A stretch of DNA of 64,000 nt from Rhopalosiphum padi (Eukaryota > Arthropoda > Insecta > Hemiptera > Aphididae), in contig NC_083598.1 of the NCBI RefSeq assembly GCF_020882245.1, positions 36,679,858 to 36,743,857 of the forward strand, read 5' to 3'. The position numbers and the translations under genes are program-made. The stretch's first letter is position 1. The number at the start of each line of letters is the position of its first letter. This document shows positions 38,901-53,000 of the stretch, piece by piece. The notes under the pieces were generated by a model. That model was not told where the DNA came from, searched no databases, and saw nothing but the letters and a program-made list of their open reading frames with translations.

Positions 38901-39002
38901 ACTACACAAAATAACGATCTGTGCTGGAAAATTATACCATGACATCAATTTACAACAACATGGTTGAAAGTTGCAACAACTATAGTTAAGACAATTTAAT
39001 GT
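35931..39002. other. intergenic, no gene supported
   Basis: AT-rich sequence. The only recognisable items are a 5S-rRNA-like relic near 37.0 kb (listed separately) and a short GC patch GCCTGGCGCGGCGGC near 36909. Open frames are Ile/Tyr/Asn-rich and look random. Confidence 0.6.
36999..37029 (+). repeat. 5S rRNA-like relic (pseudogene or 5S-derived SINE)
   Basis: AGTACTT, a four-base insertion, then GGATGGGTGACCGTCTAGGA. This closely matches the conserved 3' half of eukaryotic 5S rRNA (AGTACTTGGATGGGTGACCG, then CCTGGGA). The sequence after it (TTTTTTATC...ACTGTGCCTTCT) is only loosely alike, and the 5' half is not recognisable beyond a weak GCCGACGGCC match near 36903. It is not a functional 5S gene. 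Confidence 0.5.
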
Positions 39003-39496
39003 CGGGATTGGTAAATAAGTCCCAAATGACCCTAACTCGGTAATTTGAGTCCCGGGGAAAAACGATTTATATGCATTTTAAATTTAAAAATATGCTTGCA
39101 AACATGCACTATAAAATTTTTATTTGTGATTTGTGGACATTTATTGACTTGAATTTGTTAATAAATTGAGTGTAAATGATTATGACTATTGTTTTATTAA
39201 CACTATTATTATATTTTTAAACAATTTTTATTTTATATGTTAATATATTGCAAGACTGATATTTTTTTACAGCAATACGAGCGGTATCAATTTTTTGTAG
39301 GAGTTAACACTATCTTTTGTAGGAGTTAACACTATCTTTTGTAGGAGATTACACTACATTTGTAGGAGTTTACAATTCCCCATATAAATAGCTTAACATA
39401 GTCAAAATATTTACTTACTACCAATTTTTTCCCGGGACTCAATTTACCGCTTTCAAAATGTACCAAACTTATCTCGGACTCAATTTACCTAGCCCC
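39003..39496. mobile_element. non-autonomous DNA transposon with long inverted repeats and 8-bp target duplication
   Basis: The 494-bp element is flanked by a perfect 8-bp repeat TTTAATGT (38995-39002 and 39497-39504). Both ends carry two copies of the motif GGTAAATTGAGTCC. On the left these are 39010-39023 (GGTAAATAAGTCCC) and 39039-39056 (GGTAATTTGAGTCCCGGG). On the right, inverted, they are 39476-39489 and 39431-39448. The duplicated motif looks like paired transposase-binding sites. The ends start CGGG and GGGG. The 8-bp duplication allows hAT, P or Merlin; the superfamily is unresolved. The inside is non-coding and contains a minisatellite (39292-39380). Confidence 0.75.
39292..39380 (+). 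repeat. four-unit 22-bp minisatellite inside the transposon
   Basis: Tandem units of the form TTTGTAGGAGTTAACACTAT plus two bases. The first two units are nearly identical; the third (GGAGATTACACTAC) and fourth (GGAGTTTACAATTC) are diverged. It lies wholly within the 39003-39496 element, so it probably expanded there. Confidence 0.85.
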
Positions 39497-39504
39497 TTTA
39501 ATGT

Positions 39505-42500
39505 AAGCGATTAAACGAAATTTATTTTTAACATCAGGCGCTAATAATATTATTGTTAAAGAATATAAATCCAAAGTGATTGGGTGTCACGTTTTGTATC
39601 GGTAGGTGTATAACAACACCAATATATAGTAAAACATACATGATCTAAAGTATGAGTAACAGCGATTGCAATAACAAATATTATATATATATTATATATA
39701 GATATAGATACACATATGGCAATTAATAACTGTATAAATGTAATTTAGTTTTACAAGCTCCCACGTTACAGCATATAGAATTTACGTGTCTGAATTGCGA
39801 CACTTATAATAATATACTTGTGTGTCATATAGACTTTGTTAAATTGATAATTTCCGGAGAGAGGACGAAGTTTATGCGCCACTTGTGTACGTCTAAGTCT
39901 GTATTTTACTGAGTACTCGATAAGGATTGGTTATTGAATAAGTATAGATGTCAACAACGCTAATATTAATATATCAATAATTTAATTCAACTAAAGCTGA
40001 CAAGTAGGCGGTGCACTAAATAGAAATATATATTATTAATTTATTATATATTTAAACAAGATTATAGCGGCGTTATGGAGGTTATGATCATAACCTATAC
40101 GTCAGCTCAATATGTAAGACTAAAAAGCAGGCGGCACGGCGGTGGCTCTACACAAACGACCGTTTTACTATTTTTTTTTATGGCTGCTTTCGATTAACAC
40201 GCGCTTACAGCAAGTAAGTCGCGTAAAAGGTTCAATTTCGTTGTATTCATTTACACGTATAATGTGCGGTCGGAACACACATTCGATTCGTTACTTATCC
40301 TTTGTACGTACCTACAATATTAAACACGCGTATAAGAACGAAACAAAATGAATGTATTAATAATTAATATGCATAGAATTATTTCGAAATATATCATAAT
40401 AGATTAGATTTGTACGAAAATGTTTTCAATGTGTATTATTATACACACATATATAGCGGGTACCTCTTATATAAATACTCGTCGCCACAATTTTGAGACG
40501 TTTTATTCATGTGCCCGTCTAGACGCAGCGCGCGCGTCGCTATTATTGATACCGTTCCAAATTCGTCTGCGTTACGAAACTCTGAATTGTTTATGGGCCG
40601 TATTATGCGATATTTTATGAGAATTCGACTAGAGGACTAACCTTACCCAACGGAAAACGGCTCACGATTCGGGAGACATTGGCGCCATCCGAACGACCGT
40701 AGACTTCCATTTATGTATAATACGGGGAAAACTTTGGTGGACGAGACAAACGCTTTAAGGGAGGGGCTGCAGGATGGAAAAAAAAGGAAAAGAAATAGTC
40801 TCCGAAAATGTATACGGTTTTATTGCTTTAGCTGGCTTTTAACAATACATCGGCACAGCTTTCATATATTTGTAAGTAAACGATTTCGGACCGGAGCTTT
40901 GCAAGACGAAACCAAAAGTGGAGTAACGGGGGAAGAAGGCGCAAACCATACTTATCGAGTAATATATTATATTTCAAAAGTGATAGAAAATAAAAATTAT
41001 TATTTATATTTTATAATGATATAATTGAAATATCTCTGTATTGTAACAATTGTAACATATACAAATAACGCAATGTATCATATACTGCAGCGTCAATATA
41101 AACTGTTTTAATAGAAAAATTTTCAAAGAATGACCAGATAAACATTTATAATATCATCAGATATTATGTATATTAGTAGATATTATAACGATCAAAAGAT
41201 CACTATGGAGAAGTTATTACAGCGGCGGGCATAGGTTTATAACTTTGTTTCCAATAAGTCAGATGTAAAAGATAATTACAAACGTTAAAAACTGTACAAA
41301 CGTGGACGAAATAAAATGTCGACTTTTGGGAAATAAGTTTCAAAATAAACTATAGTAAATGTACAGAACTAGGCGCCATTAAACTTGCTTTCATACTGTA
41401 AGGCGCATTGAATAGGCAATATTATTGATTTGATGCTCTTTGATATACGATACTATAATGGTTCTTCACTAGATTTTAAGTAAAACAGATCGCATAAATA
41501 ATACATCTATGTAAACCTTGTAGTATATGATGAAAATGCATAGATGTATTGGACTTGTGTAGACTTATAGTATATTATAAAAACACATTAGCAATGATAA
41601 TATTCCTATAAAAACCTATAAAAATACTGCGTTTATTATATTTTATTTAATATATTGCGTCTAGAATGTATTTGTACAATAAATTATTCTCATACCGATT
41701 TTGTTTTGAAAAACCTACTATAGAACTTATACACTCACTGTTCTAAAATAGTAAAATATTTAAATTTAATTCATATTATATTGAATCTGGAAAGTTATCA
41801 GTGGAGATGAAGGTGGCATTCACATAATAACTTTTAACTAACATGATAATACTTAAACTATAATTTTTATATTTAATTGTATAAAAATTAAATTGATTTA
41901 CTTTTATACAAACATTTAAAAAATTATATGTACGTATATAATATTTGTTATTTTTAATTGAATCTATAATTTAAGTTTAATATTACTTAACTACTTCAGT
42001 ATACATATTAACTATTATCAAACAGTACCAATGTTGTGAAATATTTGTAAGACGATTGTTTGTATATTACAAACTAATTTTTTTCACTTTATTATCATAA
42101 AAAGGTAGCTAAGAAGTAAGAATTTACTTTATAAAACGGTCTTACAACAATTATGATCTTAGTATAAAAGTTATAAAAATGTCAAATATGTAACAACTAT
42201 AACCAATTACATAAAACAATAAATGTATACATTTATTAAGTCGATACTTAAAGCATTAGAATTGATCAAGTATCATATTGCCATAAATATATTATTGAAT
42301 AATATTATGATTTATGATTTAAAAAAAGCATTTTTACTTATTAAATGTTTTTATTTTACTGACATAAAAGGTAATATTTATTTGTAGATTTGTAAAAACC
42401 AAATAAAAGTAAAACGTAATGCTTAGCATAATAATGTTTTTTTTTCACTGACATACGTATTTATGCGCGCGTTCAGTAAGTACTGCCTATAAAAGTTGCC

Positions 42501-45500
42501 ACCGAAAGCTTTTATCGTACGCAATTCGAATGAGGCGTTTTATCGGTAACGTCAACAAAATCGGTATCAGAACAAATAGATACATTTATAGTCCTCCCTC
42601 CTTGATTTTTTTTAAATATAAAAGTAAATTATTTATTTATATTTACATATATTGAGTTCATCCTACCCCGGAAATTTGTGCAGGGATGTCACTCAAATTT
42701 AATAATTATTATTTATCAGACTTTTATTCGATGAATAAAAAAATGTAATTTTTTGAGCATTATATGAATAGGATTTAAAATTTAAGAAAAAACATTTTGT
42801 TATTATAGTTTTATGTTTTATAAAATACATATTTTAAGCATTTTCAGTGAGATTTGATAAATGTTTATCGGGAAAGAATGATCTGTTTTCTAGGCATTAA
42901 CATTATATTATACTGTAGATATAATATACATGTATATACAATAATATGAACATTTTTTGAAACCATTAGTAAACAAATAAAATGTGATTCAATTTTTATG
43001 GCATTCCGTTTTGCTGCCAATGGCATAGTCATGAGTCATGACTGGAGAACATTAAAAGTCATACAGACGTCTGGAAAACAACCATACACGAACCAATGGC
43101 TCATTGGAAAAACAGCAATTTCCTTATTATGCTTTTTTATTGATGATATATATATATATATACACACACAAAACACATGAAGACGCGTTTATAAAGCAAT
43201 GTATTTGGCACGCGATCCCAGCCATACAAAGACCCTATATATTAAAAACATAATATGTACGTGTATACATATATTATTATCAAACGAACGTCCCATGTAC
43301 GTCAAATTATCCTATACATCATTCATTTTATTTCACTTTCTCTTGATATACGGTCTCGACATGCATCGTAAAACGTAATGCAGAGATATAATGCACGAGG
43401 CACACGAACGTGAGTGAGAAAACACATACCCCTAAGCACTATTACACGCGTATAAATATACAACCAACATGTTGACTGTGCGCGTAAAGCACGGTGTTTG
43501 TTCCATTGAACCGGTTTTCACCTTAGGGTATACCGTATACATGCATATATATATAAATAACGAGGCGTTTAACCCCGTTTTCCGTCCCTTATGCGAAGAG
43601 ATATACGCGTATGTTTCCAGAAATAAAATGTTCAATTTATATACGTCCCGTGGGTAAGAAACTTCATTTTTTCTCCCGGTACGCGCTCCCCCATTAAAAA
43701 GTCCGTTCTTTTTCGCACTGTAATTTATTGCAAGCGTCACAAACTAATTCTATTCCCCGGACGAGAGGAAAGACACCCTTTTCCATGAGATAACGAACTA
43801 GCTTGGAAAGACGATGAACGCGCGAAGGCGTTACAAATTCGTTTTTTTTACATTCCATCCGACGTATACCTATTACTCCAATACGCACTATGTCACTATA
43901 CTAAACATATATAATCATTACATACAGTCATTATTGAATCTCTTTGGGACACCCAACGTTGTTTATACACATTATAAATTGGTATTTTACATAAAATGCA
44001 TGTATATATACACGGTACGAATCGATTTACAGATATTTCATCTGCATCAGCAAACAAATTGCGCGTATATGTATGAAATTACTCAAGAGATTTTACACTT
44101 ATAGGTAGGTATATTACGAATAATAATAGAACAGCATTCAGTACCACCGACCTACTGCAGCAATGTGCATCGCGCTGAACTGCAGACTCGGGTCACGACG
44201 ACCTTTCGAGACAGTTTATTATTATACACTTCGTCCACAGTTCATTACCGCGACTCTTGGTAATGAAGCTATTACATACATAATACACATAGAATATATA
44301 TATATATAAATATATATATACATTATATTATAAGACGTGTGCCGTGCGTAAATGGGTAGTGGGCGGGATAAGGAGTTCAAATGTGCCATATGGCCATCGA
44401 CGCGCACAGGAAGAGGAAAAACAGAGAGTGTATAGGTAACCGCGATACGTTTATATATATATATAATATATTTAAGGGGGTTGTTGTCGTCGTCATCGTC
44501 GTCATCGTCGTGTGTCGGGAACGAGCGTGCGCACCCCGTACAAGAATCTGCACGCGTCGAGGACCTGTGCAACGCTCTGCTCCACATCTGCCGCGGCGAC
44601 GAGACGATAGAATCGAGAGAGAGACTGAGAAGGAGAGACGAACGAGAGAGGTCCCATCTGCCCCTGGCCGCCGCGTGTGCCGGCGTTTCTATATTTAAAG
44701 AATATATATGTGCCGCACACGGGGCACGGCGGCACACGTGTCCCAGCATCCTGTTACCGGCCCAGACACCTCAGCTTGCCCCCATTTGTCCTGCAGCAAC
44801 AGCCCCGTTAGCGCCGTGCTCGCGGTATTCAATTAGTAACGATATAAAGAAAAAAAACCGAACAAACAAAAAACAAATATATATAGGTCGTCTCTTCTCC
44901 TCTCATTAACACGCGTTGACCTTTCAAATTGTTTTCTCGGGTTTTTTCTCTCCTAAACGTAGTCATGACTCTCGAGACACACAGTTATTTTTTGCGATAC
45001 CTGTGTGACTATGTTTATTATTATATGTGACCCGGCTCGTAGAAAACGAAATGATGACGATGAGACGAATTTTATAGTTATATGTACAACGATTTTCGAC
45101 ACGCATATACAGACTGTTGGTCACACACTCTCATGGACGGACGGCACATATTGTATTATAATATGACGTATTTTATACTTATTATAGTTATATAATATTA
45201 TTTATTAATATACGAATATAACCGTACGGTTCAGTGGACACGGCGTGCGGCCGACGTAACACGATCTCCCTCGCGCTCGGCCAAATAGAACATACGTATA
45301 GGTATACACATATTATTATATAAATACAAATAAACGGCGCACGTATGGTGCAGGGCGGACTGACGGACCACGGACGACCAGCCATGCAGCCGCACAGGTA
45401 TATAATATTATACATATTATATGAGTATACCCGGCGACGGATCTAGACCTTTAAAAACACACACACAAGGAGAAGAGAACGGGTGTTTTGGATAAAATAT

Positions 45501-48500
45501 AAAATAAAATACATATACATAATATATATATCGAAAGCAAAAGCACCCGGTGCTGGCGGTATCAGGTTGCAGCGGTCGTGTGCCATTTGGTGTCTCGGCA
45601 TCTCTCTTGTCTCACATCTGTCCGCCGTTATTGTGGCACGTACCTTAACGGTATGGTTCAACCCTTCGGGTCCACATATACATGTACACAATACCGACGA
45701 AATTTACCGAGCGCGAGTATTATGAGTATAGTATTCATTATCCATATAATATATTATACAAATAATAATAATATTTTTTTTCGAATAGACATACGTGCGC
45801 ATAATACCGTACGTGTTCAATTTCAGTTGCTTGTTTTCAATGTATAATATTATATATTATATTGTACATTAATACGTAATATAGTATATATATTATAGGT
45901 ATACTGTCGTTTACACCTTACCTTATATACTTATTCCCAAGGATCTATCATACACGTTATACAATATATACCTACCTACGAGTATCACGGGGTAGCATTA
46001 TTGTATATGTTTATTGTTTAACCAATACTCAAGATGGGTACAAGCACAAGTAGTTATATGTTTTTCATGCACAGCAATACGACGTATACATAACAATTTT
46101 ACACATCACATTTTACGTATAACGGTGCACATATATTATGTTTATATATATCCACTAAACTGCATAGTTTGCGGGTATACATTATGTTTGCAAGGAGGAT
46201 GTGTATATGTAGAGTACCTACCTATGTGTACGCGTATAATAATCGCCAGGGGTTGTTGGTATTGGTATACATAATACATAGCAACACGTGGCTTACGGTG
46301 GCGGCGACGGCGGACTGTTTAGCCACCACCATCTGCCCGTCAGATTGTTGCAAACTCCCTTTTAACAAGTTTTAATTTAATTCCTCCCACAACGCGTTTA
46401 CTCTTACCTATGTACGCGATAGAGTGAACGCGCTCCCGCGCAGGGTACTTAGCAGGGTCCTCAGCGGCGGGGGCAGGGGACGCGAGCCGTCTGCTCTTCC
46501 GATAGCTGCTGCTACTGTGACTGACGCGCGCGCCGCGAGTTTGCCAAATGTTACTCTATCGGGTTCCCATGTTTGCGCGCTCAGCACGAGCCCTTCTGTT
46601 TGGGGTGGTGTTTTTTTCTTTCCTTATTTTCTCGTAAACAACTACTGAAAATCGCAAAATCATTACGGTATTATACACCTTTATGCGCGTCGTGGCATGT
46701 GCAAACACGTCTAATTGGGCAGTTGCCGCCGCCACCCACAATACGAAATCGCACAATGGGCCAACACCGTGATGACGATGGGTTTTCATTATTTCGCCAT
46801 TATCGTATTCTATTTAATACTCGTATATGATTGATTTAATCCCAATTCATCAACTCCCGGCATCATATCATACAATACAAAATATATTATATATACATAT
46901 AATAAGTATAATATATATATATACTATATCTACAAACTATTATAAAAACAATGATTTGAATGATTTGATGCTTTGATAAGTTTTTATGTGCACTTGGCAT
47001 ATGCATGATTATATTCCATAAATTTTGAAATTATAAAAAATTACTAATTAACTTAAAACAAGTTAATTGTTACATTGATATTAACGAAATTAGTAATCGA
47101 TAATCGATAATCGATCTCCTGCAATCGTAATATTTTGCAAACACAAATTATACAGCTATACATAGAAAATTTATCATAATGGTTTATATGCTTAAAACTT
47201 AAAATTTTAAAGTGTTAATTAATCTATTCTAATTAAGAATTACTTTATTACTTTTTATCATAGTAAAAAAAAAAACAATATCTAGTTGCAAATAGCTATA
47301 TTGTCAATTATATTACTTTCAACTGTAAAACATGATTATAATACTAGCTCAATAAAACGTTCAAAAAATATTTTACACATCTTATTATATTATAAGATAA
47401 TACAATTATAGGTCTATAGGTAAATAGCTAATTAACAACACTTAAAATACTTTTTAGTTAAGATAAGTATTTTATAGTAATTGGAGTATTACAACTTTAA
47501 CTAATCAGTTTATAGTTTACACTTGCCTAGATAGGTTACAACAATTATTTATTATAACTCTAAACGGGTTTAATTTATTACCGGATGAGATAGGACTACC
47601 TAGATATATATTACTTTTCAACTCTTTAGTCTACCTATTATGCATAACTACCCTTAACAATAGTTTATACAAACAAAATAAAATATTATATATTCTAAGG
47701 TATATGACGCATTTTGGATAATTGTACACTCTCAAACTTACGTATTTTACCATTTGTATTACAATATTATTATTATAATGTTTATACATTTATTTTAACA
47801 TAATTAATTAAAATAAAGGAAAAACAAAATTGATTGAAAATCGATGACTTAAAAATATATTTAATAATTATTTGTTTGATATTTTTATACCATGGATATT
47901 TGAGCTACTTATATCTCACTAATAAATAAAATGCAAATACTATTTTGACAATTATATGTGTCGCTTATTCCTATTATTAGTTATTACAAGATTAGAAGAT
48001 GTTATAAAAAATAACTAGGTATGCATAAGAAATTACGAAATAAAAAATAAAATATATTTTAATAAAGTAAAACAGATTCTCGAATTTTAAAATACTGTGA
48101 ACAGTGCGGACTGTTAAACCATTCGGAACCAGTGGACTCGTTAAAACTGTTTTGAATTTCTTATTATGTATTGCACGACTTTAAAGGTTGAAAGTGGCAC
48201 GGGCCAAATCGAGTGGCGGCAGTGGTTTCCAGCTGCAGGTTCTTAATTTGAAGGGTAATAGCACACACACATACAAACAAACCCAGAGAAACATGAACCC
48301 ACTCTTCCATCACAACCCCTCGGACGGTCTTGGGTAATTCTAGACGGGCGCCTACTGCAGTTTATTTAACCGGTTGTTCCAAATACTCTTTAGAAATGAA
48401 CATATAAAATACTTTTTTAACCTTAATTTTTAAGAGATTAATTAAAAAAACGCGTCATTATAAAACATAGTAATTTAAAAAATAAAACGAGCATCTAAAA

Positions 48501-49836
48501 CGGTCTAACATTAACTTTATCATAAAAAACATTAAAATACTTTTTAAAAACGAATTCAAAAAACTGACATAGGTATTTTTATATTTTAATATAATGAATA
48601 CCTAACTAATAAATTTTTAAAAACTTCTTCGTAAATATTTTAAATATAATAAATAAAATACACTTGAAATACCTGCTATATTATATATTAAATGCCAATA
48701 TTAAAATTTCATAATTATACTTTCACATTTACAATAACTTTTTATAATTTTAAATTTTGAATCATATAGAAATAACTTTTTATAATATAAAGTTTATAAC
48801 TTATATTTTAAAATGTCTATGATTTAACTATATAAAATTGTTTCATCGTAGTTATATGTAAAATATGATCAAAAAATATTTTCAATTATATTTACCTCTA
48901 TTTCAAATAATATGCATCTAATTTAATCCTTTAATTTTTAATATCAGACATTTATATTCTAATACAAATTAACATGTTCAATATTCACCTACCTAAACAA
49001 TTAATGTTTGTACATTACAAACCATGATATTTGTACATAAATACAAGTTAAAAAAAATACACTGCGTTGTTTACATCGGAAATGTCAGTAACATTGCATT
49101 CAAGAAAATAAAATGAAAGGTAAATTCATTTCTACAAACTGGAATCGATTTTCTGTCAATGAACAATACCTTTTAATATTTACTAACGATGTATTTTGTA
49201 AAAAAATTTACTCGGCGATATTTCTATTCAATATGGAAAATGACGTTTACAGAGGAATAGAGTTCAAATAATACAATAAAATGTAAAATTTTAATATCGC
49301 AGGGAATATTTCAAACGTATAGTAGGAAAAAAACAATAATATAAATTTGAATATCAGAAATAATAATAATATTACGCTATAGAAAATCATCAATTGATGT
49401 CACACGAGAAATAAGAATGCTCTTCCTAATTCGTCGTGACATTACCAACGACAAAAAGTTTGAGCAAACTCAACAAACTATTTGTCTTTCGTCACTAGCC
49501 GTATTGAAAATGAAGCATATAGATTTTATACACATTTAAATTATTATCTGAATATTAAATTACGATAGAATTTTAGAGTAAAAAACTATCAAGTACGTGA
49601 CTGAGAACATGCGTGACCTACACAATTAGTTATGTATATTCAGCAAGCACGCGCTATGTATCGCATATCACGAGTTTGTAGTGTTATTATTTTTTGGATA
49701 TCTTAAACTTAAATCAATAAAGGAAAACAGTATCATGAACGTACATTTTTAAATAACAGTTTTCAAAAATAACGAAAGATATACGTAGATTGACTATCTT
49801 ACAAGTTACAGTATTCGTGTTATCGATGGGGAACAA
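39505..49836. other. intergenic, mixed composition, no gene supported
   Basis: AT-rich DNA with CpG-richer patches at 40490-40780, 43360-43860, 44140-44830, 45230-45660, 46280-46760 and 48110-48370. Open frames in the GC patches overlap on opposite strands and give Arg/Thr/Ser- or Val-rich peptides without domain signatures. A triple TAATCGA repeat lies at 47093-47114. Some patches may be regulatory or may hold unrecognised non-coding exons. Confidence 0.5.
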
Positions 49837-49993
49837 CAGGCGTGATTGCAGGGAGGCTGATGGGTGTTTAAACCCCCTCCGAAATACCGGGAACAAAAAA
49901 TATATTTCCTGACCTACAAATGGTTAGTATGATATTTATGAACATTTTGTCAACCCCCGCCCCTCCCGAAATTTTTTCCTGCGTTCGCGCCTG
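49837..49993. mobile_element. miniature hAT-like element with near-perfect 8-bp target duplication
   Basis: A 157-bp element with ends CAGGCGTGATTGCAGGGA and, inverted, CAGGCGCGAACGCAGGAA (13 of 18 matching). The flanking 8-mers are GGGAACAA (49829-49836) and GGAAACAA (49994-50001), with one mismatch. The inside carries GTTTAAACCCCCTCCGAAAT on the left and CAACCCCCGCCCCTCCCGAA on the right, a pairing of C-rich tracts seen in short hAT-type repeats. It is non-coding. Confidence 0.6.
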
Positions 49994-50001
49994 GGAAACA
50001 A

Positions 50002-53000
50002 TATTGACTTCACCAAACGATATTTTTGATACTGAAATGGTACCCAAACGTCACCAATCGCCACTTTATAACAGCTAATGGCAAAATGACAAATGGTTAA
50101 ATGTTACATTCGCAAACAAACAATGATCGGCATATTTAAAAGCAAATATTACATACATTTTCCTCACAATGCACTTATTTAGTTTTCAGAATTTACCGAA
50201 CTCTATAGAAATAATCAAAATAAAACCTCGATTTACTTCATAATATCCTTAATCCAATCTAGTAATCTTTGAGCACGCGCGTGACAAATTCCGTACACAT
50301 TAAAGTCGGCATATTACAATATCGGTGAGTAATGTATATTAATAGTGAAAAAACAACTGGCGCCGAAAAACCGGTTCAGCCGAGAAACGTTTAATAATAC
50401 AAAAATAATTCCAAAGCTATTTAAACAGGGCACGCGATATTTAAAAAAATCCCTTGTTGGAATTTAGAATAATACGTAAATACAAGCACCTGGTGAGACT
50501 ACAGTGCACGCCCAAAATCCAACATACGACATCGTAATGTCGATATAGGGTCTTTTTTTTCCCTTTTTTTTACTCTCAGAGGTCGTCAGCTTCCTTGTTT
50601 TTGTGCACCAGGAAACTGAGGAACCTGAGTACTTCACAAACAAAACACAACGATTACTATTTTCTTTATAGGCAATACATACGATAAATAAAAACTTCCA
50701 CAGCCGATTTATATTATGTTACCGAAACCACGCCTACAGATGGGTACATCGAGAAATGGTTTATTTTATTCAACGTGAGAGACACGTACCAAGTTTATTT
50801 GACATAAATACGCGAAGCGCTGCATACGTGACCTTACATAAAATGTGCAACATTAAAAATTTCTGATAGAAAACGTTTTTTTTCTCATCACATATTTTAG
50901 TTTCGATTTAATATTGTAATACTTTAGAATAACATAAGTTATAACAATAACAAACGTTATGACTTACGGGTGGTTTTCGTTTTCTATAAATGCATTTCTT
51001 ACTTTCTTAGAATGATATGTCTTTTAAAAATTACATTAATGAAAAATGAGAATATGAGAAATTTTATTTTTTACAAGCCAAAATTATTTATGTTTAAAAT
51101 GAAAATCATGAAAATAATTAGATTCAATACTGATAATTATTAATTTTATATAACGTTAGTACAATAGAAATATACTATATGCATATCATTTCTATTTGAA
51201 TTAGTTAACACTTATTTGTTATAGCTTAAAATTTTAAGACATTAAATAAAATTACAAAATTTATCATGCCTTAACCATATGAATCATATTTAAGTATATA
51301 AATTGATTCATTATGGGTAATCATCAGACTATTTTTTAAATTAAATAATTTACAGTTATGTTTTTAAAGTTAAAAAAATATTACTCTAACTCTTAACAGT
51401 CTAAACCCTTCTTAATACATGTTAAAAAAACACTTCATTCAGATTTTAGAGGGCAGTAACTTACGGATATATATATAAACACGCAATATTCAATAAGGGT
51501 GAATAAATTGTCTCAAAAGAAATAAACCGTGAATAAAAAAAGAAGTAACAAGTTCTCGAAGGATAGTTTTTATGGTAATAAAATAATTTAGTCATAAATT
51601 GAATTTATTTATTATTTTTATTACATATACCTTAATATTAGTAATTATATACTAAGAAAATGCTTATTTAATTAGCCTAATATACATCTATATTTTATTT
51701 TAAAGTCAGTTTTTAAAAGTAATTTTATAATTTAAATTAAATTATATTATATTCTAACAAATGATAAAAAAAATATATATTCAAATTATTTTATTTTTAA
51801 TAAATATTTTATTAAAAAATAATAAAAATACATATTTATTATTTATATGTCTTTGAATCATTTTTTTAGGCGTAATGCATAGGCAATATTATTTCGCCTG
51901 TTTAATTAAGATTATTTTAATACAATCGTATTTATAATGATATTTATTATCATGTATAAATTTTGTATAATAAACATTTATTACACTTAGGCTTGGTTTT
52001 TCAATTGGCATAATAACTGCTAGTTAGTTAACCGTCAGATTAATTAAACGATCGTTTAAAATGCCGGTTAAATAGCGCACTGTTTATCAAGTGAAATTGA
52101 AATGAAATTAAACACAAAAAATAATTTTTACAACAATTAATACTATTTATTAGTAAAATAAATATACAATTTATTTAATTATTACGAATTGGTTGTAATT
52201 AATAATTATATTATATTTCAAATTAACACAAACAAATATTCGTATTCATATTTTAATAGGTTAAAATAAAATTACGATTTTTAATTTCTAAAAAACAACT
52301 GTAAATGTCTAAATATGACCAATTTAAAGTACAATTTGTGTTAAATTTCCTATATCTATGTAAATATAAATTAAAAGCTCCATAAGAAGCTATATAAATC
52401 TATGTGAATGCCTACAAACCTTTATATTCGAAAAAAAGTGACGAGTAGAGCACGGATGTTGTAGTACTAAAAAACTAGTAAAACTGATTGCAGTATTACA
52501 CTAAAAAATAACAGCGTTTTGTTATACATGTTTTAAATTTACTGTTTTAATCTAAAATTTTACCTAAAATATAAAAATAATTCAGTATCCTATTCAAAGT
52601 AGCTGAAGAACAAATTATAACAACATAACGCATAATTGTCAAATAGTCATATTTCATAAATTATTTTAGTGCTGTATTAAATACTACCAACTTGAAATTA
52701 TGTTTATTTTATATTTTTATAAGATAACGTAAATGTTACAACGGTTTAGTGTTGACTATATAACTAAAATAGTTGTATAAATGAGTGAGTAAATTCAATA
52801 AAATTAGAATAAAAATCCAAAATTGCAAAAAATTGCTCTTAAAACTTTTAGATCTTAATTCGCACTTACATAACACGCATTTAAAACTTACTAAACAATA
52901 TATTAAAAAAGTAAAAAAAAAAAATTGCAAATGTAACAACATCGTGCCACTAATGATGAGTATTTAATTAATCAATTATTACATTTCTATACCTAAAATA

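Noticed and set aside
40142..41024. Cluster of plus-strand frames of 66-103 codons
   Set aside because: No shared phase through splice sites and no motif. Lengths are expected by chance in this composition.
44222..44909. Overlapping frames of 175, 142 and 105 codons on both strands
   Set aside because: Poly-Ser/Val/Asp stretches come from GTC-type repeats read in different frames. Three mutually overlapping frames in one GC-rich patch are a composition artefact.
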